The notes under the pieces are model-generated. The model made no database searches and was not told the origin of the DNA. It was given only the letters and a program-made list of their open reading frames with translations. Position numbers and translations under genes: made by a program. 64,000 nucleotides of DNA from Thalassobius sp002708925 (GTDB lineage: Bacteria > Pseudomonadota > Alphaproteobacteria > Rhodobacterales > Rhodobacteraceae), in assembly GCF_049803795.1 (NCBI RefSeq), contig NZ_JBNAGJ010000012.1, positions 16,326 through 80,325 on the forward strand, written 5' to 3'. How positions within the stretch are numbered: the first letter of the stretch is position 1; each line of letters opens with the position of its first letter. Below, in pieces: positions 17,185 through 24,514 of the stretch.

Positions 17185-18207
17185 TCAGTCGGTTTCCTTC
17201 CCCGAACCTTCGGCGCTCAAGTAGTCGGCGACTAAATCTCCGAGCTTCTCGAGACGCTCTTGGTCTATCGGCACACCTGCAACCTTGATGGATAGGTTTC
17301 CATCGACTGAAGTCGCCGAAAGATTTCGGTTGCCCACCTTGCGTTTGACCGTGAGCTTTCTGGGCTTTGCCTTCGGTTTGAGCTTGGGTTTGTTCACCCT
17401 CTCCAAGCTCGCTAAGGCTCCCTGCAAATCACGAAAGCTCATGTCGTAGACATTCTTGAACGCGTTCAAGATCTGATCCTGCGCAGCGAAAACAGACCTC
17501 GCTCGTGAGACTAGGCTCTCATGCACGCCAATTTTCTTTGCGAAGGCCACAGCTGTCAGCTTGTCTGCCCCAGAAGCCAACGTTTCATACATTTCACCAA
17601 TCGAAACCAAACGCTCAAATGGGCTAAGATTCTCGCGCTCCTCATTCTCGCGGAACCGCAGAAACAACATCTCAAACTTGCTGTTCTCGGCGTTTCGCGC
17701 TTCCGGCGAAGCGAGGATTGCACGAAGAGGTAAACCCAACTCCGACGCGGCCGCCAGTCGGCGGCGTCCTGTAAGCATGACAAATGGAACACCAGTGACG
17801 TTCGACGGCTCCAACGGATCCGGCTCCCAATCCGGATCCTCGGGCCACACCAGAATGGGTGTGTCCTGCCCGTTCGAGGCAATGCTGTTTACCAGAGACC
17901 TGAATGCTTCCTGGGACATCCAGTCTTGACGGCGGTCTGTCCCCATCGGATCTGATATCTGGTCTGGCGACAGGCTTATTTCGTGGCGGCCGTTTAAGAT
18001 ATCCGAACAAAGCTCAGCTCTGCTTCGCTCCACAGCGGCTTGCGATTGCGCAAGCGCCCCTGATTTCCAAGCACTGCCGGCCCCCTTGAAAGGAGTAGAA
18101 ACAGCGTCGCCCGTTTCTGCCCGGCCTTCGGGACCGGGCGTGCGCTCCTTGGATGTGTCGGGACTAGTAGCCTTGCTGACCAGCGACCTTGGAATACTGC
18201 GTTTCAT
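17185..18207 (-). CDS. repB: Plasmid partitioning protein RepB (ParB family)
   Basis: The 340-residue protein is a RepB/ParB partition factor. A ParB/sulfiredoxin-like N-terminal domain includes GQDTPILVWPE near 110 and the FVMLTGRRRLAAASELG box near 140-160. ENLSPFERLVSIGEMYE comes next and then the helix-turn-helix AVAFAKKIGVHESLVSRARS near 215-235. It binds parS palindromes and works with the RepA ATPase. Its ATG overlaps the repA stop (ATGA, 18204-18207). A parS-like palindrome lies within its own coding sequence at 17454-17471. Confidence 0.95.
   Translation of the reverse strand: MKRSIPRSLVSKATSPDTSKERTPGPEGRAETGDAVSTPFKGAGSAWKSGALAQSQAAVERSRAELCSDILNGRHEISLSPDQISDPMGTDRRQDWMSQEAFRSLVNSIASNGQDTPILVWPEDPDWEPDPLEPSNVTGVPFVMLTGRRRLAAASELGLPLRAILASPEARNAENSKFEMLFLRFRENEERENLSPFERLVSIGEMYETLASGADKLTAVAFAKKIGVHESLVSRARSVFAAQDQILNAFKNVYDMSFRDLQGALASLERVNKPKLKPKAKPRKLTVKRKVGNRNLSATSVDGNLSIKVAGVPIDQERLEKLGDLVADYLSAEGSGKETD
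17454..17471. promoter_or_regulatory. parS-like palindrome inside repB
   Basis: An 18-base perfect palindrome, TCTTGAACGCGTTCAAGA, lies within the repB reading frame. The identical 18 bases form the core of the longer palindrome upstream of repA at 19696-19727, so both are probably RepB binding sites. Confidence 0.7.
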
Positions 18208-19559
18208 GCTTCACCCTCGCCGTCATCTTCATAGAACTCGTCCATCCATGTATTGGCATAACCGCGTTCGAAGCCCGGCCAGAGTCGCGATACTATGGCG
18301 TCGTTAACCGCATCGGCATTCGTGATGAACCGGTTGATCCCCTTGCGTTTTCCCGGCGTGTCCGGCTCATATTCGTATACGGATTGATAGACGTCCGACG
18401 CATTCGAGATTGCGTCGGAACGCAGATAAAACACCGGCAGAATTTCCGTGGGGCAGTGTTCCAGCAGGTTTCCGATGTGGTTTAGATCCTGCGCATTGGA
18501 TCGTTGGACGATCGTCGGCAACAGCATGTTGGCACCAGTTCCTATTTCGATCCGTTCATGGGCCAGAATATGCTGAAGCATCCCCAGCAGGCCGGTCACA
18601 AAGGTCGACAGCGTTGCGATGTCAAACCCCTTCATGGTTTGCGGGATGACCAGCGAAGTCGACGCAATCACGTTATTCAGCTGGAAAAGTGTCAACGCAG
18701 GCTGATAGTCGATGATGATGACATCGAGGGTCTCGGTCAGCGCAGCGTTCAGTCGCTGCTGATCGACCTTGCCCTCGACTACCAATTCGTTGGGCAGCGT
18801 TTTTGGCGGGTGGCCCGCTTTCCAGCGATCAAGGGCATCGCGCAGGTAGCGATAGAAGCTCTTTCCGGCGGGGGCCTCTCGCACAAGGCGCGCAATCTGG
18901 ATCTCTCCCTCAGACGTTTCGCCATGTGCCGGCAGCAGACGCAGCCCCGGCCAGGAGGTCTTTAGAAAGAAGCTGTCGAGCGTCTGCGCATCGTGATCAG
19001 TGTATGGCGCATCTTCCGACTGGAAGAGGCCGGCAAAGTCCACCATGGAGGCGGTGTTTTCGTCGGGCATCTGGGGAAGACCTTCACCCCCGACAAAGTA
19101 GAGCGTTATCGTGCTTTGCGGGTCTGCATCCATGACACCAACGCGCATGCCGTAATGCAAGCTGAGATACTGCGCAAAATGCGCGGCGCTCAGGCTCTTA
19201 GCCGTGCCCCCTTTCTGGCTGGCAAACGAGATGACGGGTAAGGGGGCGTCGGGTTTGCGCCAGGCTAGGTAGTCGTAGGGCCGCTTTGCCGAGGCCGCCA
19301 GAAGGGCCCGCATGTGCATCAATTCGGAAAGCGTGAAAACACGCTCTCTTCCAACATATTCGCCCGCGGGAAAGTCGTCGCTCGAATTGGCGAACTTGGT
19401 TAGATACTGAATACTGACGTTCATAAACCTTGCGCACTGGCGCATTGACCACGTGCGCTTGATGCGCTGACGCAAGGTGAGTTCCTTGTTCACTGCCACC
19501 ATCGTGCGCTCAAGCCCACGTGACAGGTCCGTCAAAAACTGTTCTAGACTACCGCTCAT
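18204..19559 (-). CDS. repA: Plasmid partitioning ATPase RepA (ParA family)
   Basis: The 451-residue protein has an N-terminal extension with a helix-turn-helix (MRQCARFMNVSIQYLTKFAN near 39-58), the mark of type Ia ParA/RepA proteins that repress their own operon. The deviant Walker A is KGGTAKS at 116-122, MDADPQSTITLYF lies near 150, and the Walker B-type DVIIIDYQPAL lies near 280. It is the first gene of the repABC operon. The minus-strand promoter must lie in 19560-19695, flanked on the far side by the 32-base parS-like palindrome. Confidence 0.95.
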   Translation of the reverse strand: MSGSLEQFLTDLSRGLERTMVAVNKELTLRQRIKRTWSMRQCARFMNVSIQYLTKFANSSDDFPAGEYVGRERVFTLSELMHMRALLAASAKRPYDYLAWRKPDAPLPVISFASQKGGTAKSLSAAHFAQYLSLHYGMRVGVMDADPQSTITLYFVGGEGLPQMPDENTASMVDFAGLFQSEDAPYTDHDAQTLDSFFLKTSWPGLRLLPAHGETSEGEIQIARLVREAPAGKSFYRYLRDALDRWKAGHPPKTLPNELVVEGKVDQQRLNAALTETLDVIIIDYQPALTLFQLNNVIASTSLVIPQTMKGFDIATLSTFVTGLLGMLQHILAHERIEIGTGANMLLPTIVQRSNAQDLNHIGNLLEHCPTEILPVFYLRSDAISNASDVYQSVYEYEPDTPGKRKGINRFITNADAVNDAIVSRLWPGFERGYANTWMDEFYEDDGEGEA

Positions 19560-19695
19560 TCCTAAGCCCTGACTTCGGTTGGGTCCGAGTTCGACTCGAT
19601 TCTGCTTCTATGGTAGCACGGTTTTGGAGGAAAAATAAAGATACCACGCGCCTATGAGTTTCAGGCGCTTATTTAGAAGCTCCACCACCCCTAAA

Positions 19696-19727
19696 ACTCC
19701 AATCTTGAACGCGTTCAAGATTGGAGT
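19696..19727. promoter_or_regulatory. 32-base perfect palindrome, probable parS centromere
   Basis: Left arm ACTCCAATCTTGAACG and right arm CGTTCAAGATTGGAGT are exact reverse complements with no spacer, giving a 32-base perfect palindrome upstream of repA. It contains the same 18-base core as the site inside repB. The position and GAAC/GTTC core fit a RepB parS. Confidence 0.75.
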
Positions 19728-19734
19728 CTTGATG

Positions 19735-19761
19735 GGCCGGTCGGTGGAGAACCGACCGGCC
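19735..19761 (-). terminator. Hairpin after the DUF736 gene
   Basis: GGCCGGTCGGT and ACCGACCGGCC form a perfect 11-pair stem with a GGAGA loop, starting 7 bases beyond the DUF736 stop codon. There is no T-run, so it is either a factor-assisted terminator or an mRNA 3-prime stabiliser. It separates the accessory cluster from the repABC promoter region. Confidence 0.6.
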
Positions 19762-19768
19762 TTAGCCG

Positions 19769-20107
19769 TCACGCGGCGTCTTTGGGACCCCAGGGGATGA
19801 CGGCCTGCAGGGACAGATCGTCCTGGTTCGCGGCCTTGCCGAGGTTGGCGTTGAAGCCGTGGTCGCGGATGGTCAGCGTGTAGTAGTCAGCGCCGGTCTC
19901 CTTGTTCTGCTTCTTCCAGATGCCGCCGCACTCGACCAACTTGCCGCGCGGGGAGCGGCCGAGGACGCGGTGCGTGGGGGCCATCGGGTTCGAGCTCGCG
20001 ACGGGTTCGACCGTGATGTCGAGGTCGAAGGTCAGGGTCGAGATGGAGCCGACGCCCTTGGCGGTTTCGATGTCGGCGCTGGTGAATTTGATGCAGTTCG
20101 TGGTCAT
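19769..20107 (-). CDS. DUF736 family protein
   Basis: The 112-residue protein matches DUF736, small proteins frequent on alphaproteobacterial plasmids and integrative elements. Landmarks are an N-terminal FTSADIETAKGVGSISTLTF, a central APTHRVLGRSPRGKLVECG and YTLTIRDHGFNANLG near 80. Function is unknown. The start is ATG 20107, supported by AAGGAGAA at 20111-20118; an upstream in-frame Met at 20158 has no such site. It is preceded by a structured repeat (20178-20259) shared with two other places in the window. Confidence 0.88.
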   Translation of the reverse strand: MTTNCIKFTSADIETAKGVGSISTLTFDLDITVEPVASSNPMAPTHRVLGRSPRGKLVECGGIWKKQNKETGADYYTLTIRDHGFNANLGKAANQDDLSLQAVIPWGPKDAA

Positions 20108-20177
20108 TGCTCTTCTCCTTGTTTGCGTTGCAATGATGGTCACCTTGCAGCTGGCCAAGGCCCGGCCACACCGAAGG

Positions 20178-20259
20178 CGGAGCGCAGCGGAGAGGGGCAG
20201 GCGCCGGTCTTTTTGGTCCGCGCGGAATGACCCGCAGGGTCAGGGGAAAAAGATCGGCG
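20178..20259 (-). repeat. Structured repeat element, copy 1
   Basis: The element begins with CGGAGCGCAGCGGAGA, identical to copy 2 at 23253. An outer stem pairs CGCCGGTCTTTTT (20202-20214) with AAAAAGATCGGCG (20247-20259), 12 of 13 positions. A conserved internal segment reads CGCGCGGAA, then an inner hairpin TGACCC-GCA-GGGTCA (20228-20242), then GGGG. Copy 2 keeps the fold with different stem bases, and copy 3 lies in the direct repeat at the right edge of the window. It is drawn on the minus strand because it precedes the minus-strand DUF736 gene. Confidence 0.7.
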
Positions 20260-20323
20260 ACAACCTTTGTGGACGGGACGACAGCTGCGACCAGCATGTC
20301 ATGCAACTCAGACAAAGGGAGAA
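20192..20323 (+). repeat. 132-base direct repeat, left copy
   Basis: These 132 bases match 63869-64000 with four differences that I can count. The match continues to the last base of the window, so the repeat is longer than seen. The right copy interrupts the 3-prime end of virB11. Confidence 0.9.
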
Positions 20324-20662
20324 GTGCGGTGGCCATGAAGGAAAGTAGGGGAACAGACGAGAGAGATGCCGCAAGGAGTAGGGATTGTCTTCTCGTCCAT
20401 CCAAACTTCAAGACTCTTCGAAGACCAAAGCCGTCAGATCACAAATCGATGGCAACGGCAGAGCATTCGCCCATCCTTCCGTGGCATCACAGGGGCGTTT
20501 GCGTTCGCATTCGGAGATGCAGGCGTCCAGATACCATCGAGTTGCCAGACACTCATCCGCTCTGGTGCCCGACTAATGGCCAGACCTGGCTCTGAGATTC
20601 TTCGCGTGTCGCTGTTATCCTCAGACCAATGGAAGTGTCCTGAGCCAGAGATAAAAACGAGG

Positions 20663-21826
20663 TCATAGCGCGCTCAACAACTCGATTGCATGTGCCAGTG
20701 GTAACGCTCGAATGTCCTTCGCGACGGGGACCTCATGCTCACCGGCATAGACCAGGAGCTTTCGGTTGGCTCCAATGTCCTCGGCCCCTGTGTGAAATCC
20801 TCTCGAAACCTTTGGTGCAGTCGTCCGTTTGATCTCAACAGCCCAGATGTCGCCGCTTGGCAAACGCAAAACCAAGTCGAGTTCAGCACCGGCCGAAGTG
20901 CGATAGAAGAAAGGTTCGGTGCCTAAAGGGGCGGCAGCAAGAAGCGCCTCGATACAGAACCCCTCCCAACTGCCACCGACGACCGGGTGCCCGAGCAAGC
21001 CTTCTGTCGTGCCGATGCCCAACAGCGCATGCACGATGCCGCTGTCTCTCACATAGACCTTTGGCGATTTCACCAGACGCTTGCCGACATTCTCGTGCCA
21101 GGGCTGCAGGCGTCTCACCAGCATGAGATCGACGAGCAGATCGAGGTAGCGCCCAACGGTCTGGCCGGACACGCCCAATCCCTCGGCAAGGGCCGCGGCG
21201 TTCAGAAGGCCGCCCTGGACATGCGCAAGCATCGTCCAGAACCGCCGCAAGGTCGCTGCCGGAATCCGAGGTCCGAGGGCAGGGATGTCTCGCTCCAGAT
21301 AGGTGCGCAGGAAATCCAGACGCCAGTCCATACTTGCCCGATCGCTCGCGGCCTGAAAGCTGTCGGGAAAGCCGCCGCGCAGCCAGAGCAAGTTCAACTG
21401 ATCGGCCCCCACCTCGTCAGGCTGCAAGGGGGGCATTTCAACATATCGAACACGACCGGCGAGGGATTCCGCCGTTTGGTGCAAGAGGATATTGGAAGCC
21501 GATCCCAATAGCAGGAACTGTCCCGTCCGAAACCCGGCCCGCCGACGCTGATCGATCTGGCCGCGCAAGGTTCTGAAGAGGTCAGGCATCTGCTGCACCT
21601 CGTCGAGGATGACGAGTTTGCCCGCCTGTTCGTCCAGATAGAGATCTGGTTCAGTCAGGATTTGCCTGTCCGCCTCACGCTCAAGGTCGAGATAGACAGA
21701 TGGGCGCTCTGATGCGATGTCGAGTGCAAGTGTTGTCTTTCCGACCTGTCGGGGGCCGAGAAGGACCACAGCCGCTTGGCTCTCCAAGGAAGACTGAACG
21801 AATTGTTGGGTCTTGCGTTTGTACAT
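20663..21826 (-). CDS. AAA_14/DUF4143 ATP-binding protein
   Basis: The 387-residue protein has the AAA_14 plus DUF4143 layout: Walker A GPRQVGKTTLA near 25-35, the DEVQQMPDLF Walker B region near 75, the sensor LLGSASNILL near 108 and a C-terminal nuclease-like domain with GAELDLVLRLPSGDIWAVEIKRT. The E-x-K within the last motif is typical of the PD-(D/E)XK-like fold of DUF4143. The biological role is unsettled; these proteins are common on mobile DNA and archaeal and bacterial plasmids. ATG 21826 is preferred over the TTG three codons upstream. It is divergent from the XRE gene. Confidence 0.88.
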   Translation of the reverse strand: MYKRKTQQFVQSSLESQAAVVLLGPRQVGKTTLALDIASERPSVYLDLEREADRQILTEPDLYLDEQAGKLVILDEVQQMPDLFRTLRGQIDQRRRAGFRTGQFLLLGSASNILLHQTAESLAGRVRYVEMPPLQPDEVGADQLNLLWLRGGFPDSFQAASDRASMDWRLDFLRTYLERDIPALGPRIPAATLRRFWTMLAHVQGGLLNAAALAEGLGVSGQTVGRYLDLLVDLMLVRRLQPWHENVGKRLVKSPKVYVRDSGIVHALLGIGTTEGLLGHPVVGGSWEGFCIEALLAAAPLGTEPFFYRTSAGAELDLVLRLPSGDIWAVEIKRTTAPKVSRGFHTGAEDIGANRKLLVYAGEHEVPVAKDIRALPLAHAIELLSAL

Positions 21827-21955
21827 ACCTTGCAATTACTCCACGATACGGAAGATTTGCAAGGTTAATCTTACCTACGGCCATAGCTAGTTGCTCAAGC
21901 CGAAGTATCTTACTGCCCCAGCAAAACAGCCGTGGCCAAGGAGCATCGACGCAAA

Positions 21956-22249
21956 ATGAGTGCATTCAAATCTGTATCCAAGGGCCTCGAAGAGGCTCTG
22001 GCCTTCGCGAATGGCGATTTGGCCGACGCCAAAGTGCATGAAGTGTCCGTGGCGGAGGTCGATGTCGCCGAAGTCCGGCAACGGACGGGCCTGTCCCAGG
22101 CCGAGTTCGCCAAGAGCATTGGCGTCGCGAAAGGTACGCTCCTGAACTGGGAACACGGGCGCCGGCACCCGACAGGCCCAGCACAGGTTCTGCTGGCATT
22201 GATCGCCAAGAAGCCTTCCGTCGTACAGGACCTCTTGCGCGGGGCGTGA
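21956..22249 (+). CDS. XRE-family antitoxin-like regulator without a visible toxin
   Basis: The 97-residue protein has a helix-turn-helix in its second half (VRQRTGLSQAEFAKSIGVAK followed by TLLNWEHGRRHPTGPA). The N-terminal part, SVSKGLEEALAFANGD, resembles NadS/HigA-type antitoxins. Those usually lie just downstream of a RelE/HigB-like toxin, but the 129 bases upstream contain no toxin frame, so this looks like an orphan. ATG 21956 is chosen because AAGGAG sits at 21938-21943, though its spacing is long; a GTG at 21932 is the alternative. It converges with the DUF2493 gene, and GGGGC-CTAA-GCCCC in the 8-base gap may terminate both. Confidence 0.8.
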   Translation: MSAFKSVSKGLEEALAFANGDLADAKVHEVSVAEVDVAEVRQRTGLSQAEFAKSIGVAKGTLLNWEHGRRHPTGPAQVLLALIAKKPSVVQDLLRGA

Positions 22250-22257
22250 ACCGGGGC

Positions 22258-23169
22258 CTAAGCCCCGATCCTCTTGATGCGGATTCCGAGCTTGCGGGCC
22301 TTGTCGACGATGTTCTCGGTGATGCCCGAACCGGGCGTGGCAATCAGACCCTGTGGCATGGTTTCGAGCATCTTGTCGTTGCGCTTGAAGGGGGCAGCCT
22401 TGCCATGGCTCTTCCAGTCGGGTTTGAACGCCACCTGCGTGACACCACGGGTATCTGCCCAGCGGGCAGCGATCATCTCGGCACCTTTTGGTGTGCCGCC
22501 GTGTAAAAGAATCATGTCTGGGTATTTCGCATGGGTGGCATCGAGGACGGACCAGATCAGGTCGTAGGCGTGATAGTCCCCGCCCGAGAAGGCGATCCGC
22601 GTGCCTTCGGGGCAGTGAACCTCGGTCTCCTTGCGCCGCTTGGCCGAGAGATAGGCCCGGCTGTCCACCACGGCGGAGGTGAGACCGCGATGCGAGACCT
22701 TGGATCCGGTGCGGGGCAGCCAGGGTGAACCGGTGGCGGCCGAGAAGTGGTCCACGGCCAGATCGCGCATCTGCTCGAAAGCGTCGCGATGGTCCCAGAG
22801 CTTAAGCCCGATCAACTGGAGGCGTTCCAGTTCAACCGAAGCGACCTCGGAACCGTCCTGGATGGCCAAACTTTCCCGGACCTCGAATTCGTTATCGTCG
22901 AGAAGCTTCTGGATATGGGCAAGCCGGCGATGGAAGATCGAGGTGAGGGACCAGAGCATCTCTTCGAGATTGTCTTCCAACTGGCTGCCGGTGAGGAGGC
23001 CGATAGTGGTGTCGAAAAGTGTCGCCATGGCGAGCTCGACCTCGTCAGGCTGGGGCAGGGGGCGATGATCGGTCTCGCCGGGTCCTGGTGTTGCGCCATG
23101 AAGTGCGAGGTGGTCGAGGATGGCGGAGGTTACGCCGGTTTCCTCGGGGATGTCTGTCTGATGGGGCAT
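22258..23169 (-). CDS. DUF2493 (SLOG-fold) protein
   Basis: The 303-residue protein ends in a DUF2493 domain with a SLOG/YspA-like fold: IAFSGGDYHAYDLIWSVLDA near 195-215, LLHGGTPKGAEMIAARWA near 225-242 and IATPGSGITENIVDKARKLG near 275-295. The N-terminal 190 residues are helical and specific to the plasmid version. SLOG domains bind nucleotides or nucleotide-derived ligands, and the substrate here is unknown. It sits between the toprim gene and the XRE gene in the accessory cluster. It is preceded by structured repeat copy 2. Confidence 0.88.
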   Translation of the reverse strand: MPHQTDIPEETGVTSAILDHLALHGATPGPGETDHRPLPQPDEVELAMATLFDTTIGLLTGSQLEDNLEEMLWSLTSIFHRRLAHIQKLLDDNEFEVRESLAIQDGSEVASVELERLQLIGLKLWDHRDAFEQMRDLAVDHFSAATGSPWLPRTGSKVSHRGLTSAVVDSRAYLSAKRRKETEVHCPEGTRIAFSGGDYHAYDLIWSVLDATHAKYPDMILLHGGTPKGAEMIAARWADTRGVTQVAFKPDWKSHGKAAPFKRNDKMLETMPQGLIATPGSGITENIVDKARKLGIRIKRIGA

Positions 23170-23252
23170 TGTCTGGTTCCTCTGATTGATCTGACCCGAT
23201 TTGGATGGGGCGATAACAGGACCGGCGGCGACCGGGCCGCATCCGTCAGGAT

Positions 23253-23346
23253 CGGAGCGCAGCGGAGAATGCGCCCAGGGCCGGAAAATTGCTCCCGCGA
23301 GGAATGAGCCGAAGGCTCAGGGGAATTTTCTGGTGCGGGGCGCATT
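23253..23346 (-). repeat. Structured repeat element, copy 2
   Basis: After CGGAGCGCAGCGGAGA three nested stems can be drawn. The outermost pairs AATGCGCCC (23268-23276) with GGGCGCATT (23338-23346). The middle pairs CCGGAAAATT (23281-23290) with AATTTTCTGG (23324-23333), 9 of 10. The inner hairpin is TGAGCC-GAA-GGCTCA (23305-23319). The unpaired GCGAGGAA before and GGGG after the inner hairpin are conserved with copies 1 and 3 while the stems differ by paired changes. Confidence 0.7.
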
Positions 23347-23467
23347 GCTGTCCGGGCGAGGAGCACTCTGCTCCGACCCGCCGGTCCATCGCTCCTCTTT
23401 TCCAAACGGGTTCAGATCGAACCCGCGGAACCTTTGCCCTGTCGGACGTCACTTATGGGGCTGGCGC

Positions 23468-24514
23468 TCACCCGTCCTCGATCTCCAGACCTTGTACTTT
23501 CATGGCCTCAAGCAACGACCGGCGCAGCGCATCTTTGCCAAATGCCCGCAGATCGTCGTTGAAATCGCCCATGTTTGGCACGAGACCACCACAGGCAATA
23601 CCAAGCGATTCCAGTTGGTTACGCAGTCTCAGTGATGCGGTTCGTCCCGCTTCGTCATTGTCCCGCGCGATCCAGATACGCTTGATCCCCGGCGGCGGGA
23701 TGAAGAGGCCGAGATGGGTGGCAGTGAGACAGGAGGCGAGGTCAAACTCGGAGAGAGCCGTGCCGACCGAGAGGGTGTTCTCGAGACCTTCACCGACGAT
23801 GAGATCGCTGCGCGCCTTGCCGGACCAGAAGCGGATGGCATGGCCGTGCAGCTGTCCGAGGATCCGCTTCGGGCTCTCGATCTCGGCCAAACCGCCGGTG
23901 GACGGGTCGAGATAGAAGCGTGCGCAGCCGGTGATCTGGCCCCGATTGTCGGTGATCTTCGCGAGCAGGGCAGGGGCCCTTTGCGGCGGATCGGCGTCGT
24001 CCTCGCCCTGCCGCAGGAAAACCCGCGGGTGATAACGCAGCGCCGGACCCAGCCGTGTGATCCCGCGCCCCTGCAGATAGGTGGCAGCCAAGGTGCCGAG
24101 AACCGGCTTGCCAGCGGCAAAGAGCTTCCGCGCCCGCGCAATGCGTTTGCTAGAGGCAGCATCGGGGCACTCAGCCCTTTGGGTGTCACAAGGTAAGGAA
24201 GGGCAGGGGGCCTCGCCGAGAAAGGACCGGGCCTCCCTCAGCGTTTCCTTGAGCGTGACCGAACCAAGCCGTTCATGCATCAGGTCAATCAGATCGCCAT
24301 ACTCACCGGTCGCGAAATCGGTCCAAGATCCGGCTTTGCGCCCACCCTGAGCTTGCAGCCGGATGGCGAGGCTCTGACCCTTTGCGCCCGAAGTGTCGCC
24401 AACCTGCCAATAGTTGCCCTGCTTGGACCCCTCGGGGAAATACTGGCGGCAGAAACTCTCGGCGCGGTCTGCAAGATCAGCCGAGAGGTCTGCGATGCTG
24501 CGCCGCGCGCTCAT
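23468..24514 (-). CDS. Toprim-domain (primase-like) protein
   Basis: The 348-residue protein has a DUF7146-like N-terminal part with GNYWQVGDTSG near 37 and GSWTDFATGEYGDLIDLM near 63-80. A C-terminal Toprim domain follows: DLIVGEGLENTLSVGTAL near 225-242, then IWIARDNDEAGRTAS near 278-292 with the DxD-type metal site. Such plasmid and ICE proteins are thought to synthesise primers during or after conjugative transfer. The ATG at 24514 overlaps the stop of the upstream helicase gene (ATGA, 24511-24514), so the two are coupled; a longer upstream frame is an overlap artefact. Confidence 0.88.
   Translation of the reverse strand: MSARRSIADLSADLADRAESFCRQYFPEGSKQGNYWQVGDTSGAKGQSLAIRLQAQGGRKAGSWTDFATGEYGDLIDLMHERLGSVTLKETLREARSFLGEAPCPSLPCDTQRAECPDAASSKRIARARKLFAAGKPVLGTLAATYLQGRGITRLGPALRYHPRVFLRQGEDDADPPQRAPALLAKITDNRGQITGCARFYLDPSTGGLAEIESPKRILGQLHGHAIRFWSGKARSDLIVGEGLENTLSVGTALSEFDLASCLTATHLGLFIPPPGIKRIWIARDNDEAGRTASLRLRNQLESLGIACGGLVPNMGDFNDDLRAFGKDALRRSLLEAMKVQGLEIEDG

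Larger units (their letters stand above)
20108..20662. other. Gene-free gap containing structured repeat copy 1
   Basis: This 555-base gap lies between the DUF4143 ATPase stop and the DUF736 start. Its left part holds the structured element at 20178-20259 and the 132-base direct repeat at 20192-20323. From 20324 to 20662 I see no gene, RNA or repeat; short open frames there show no family similarity. Confidence 0.5.

Noticed and set aside
19887..20411. 174-residue minus-strand frame with a signal-peptide-like start over the direct repeat
   Set aside because: It overlaps the DUF736 gene in another frame, and the repeat varies without preserving this protein, so it is a shadow of the structured non-coding element.
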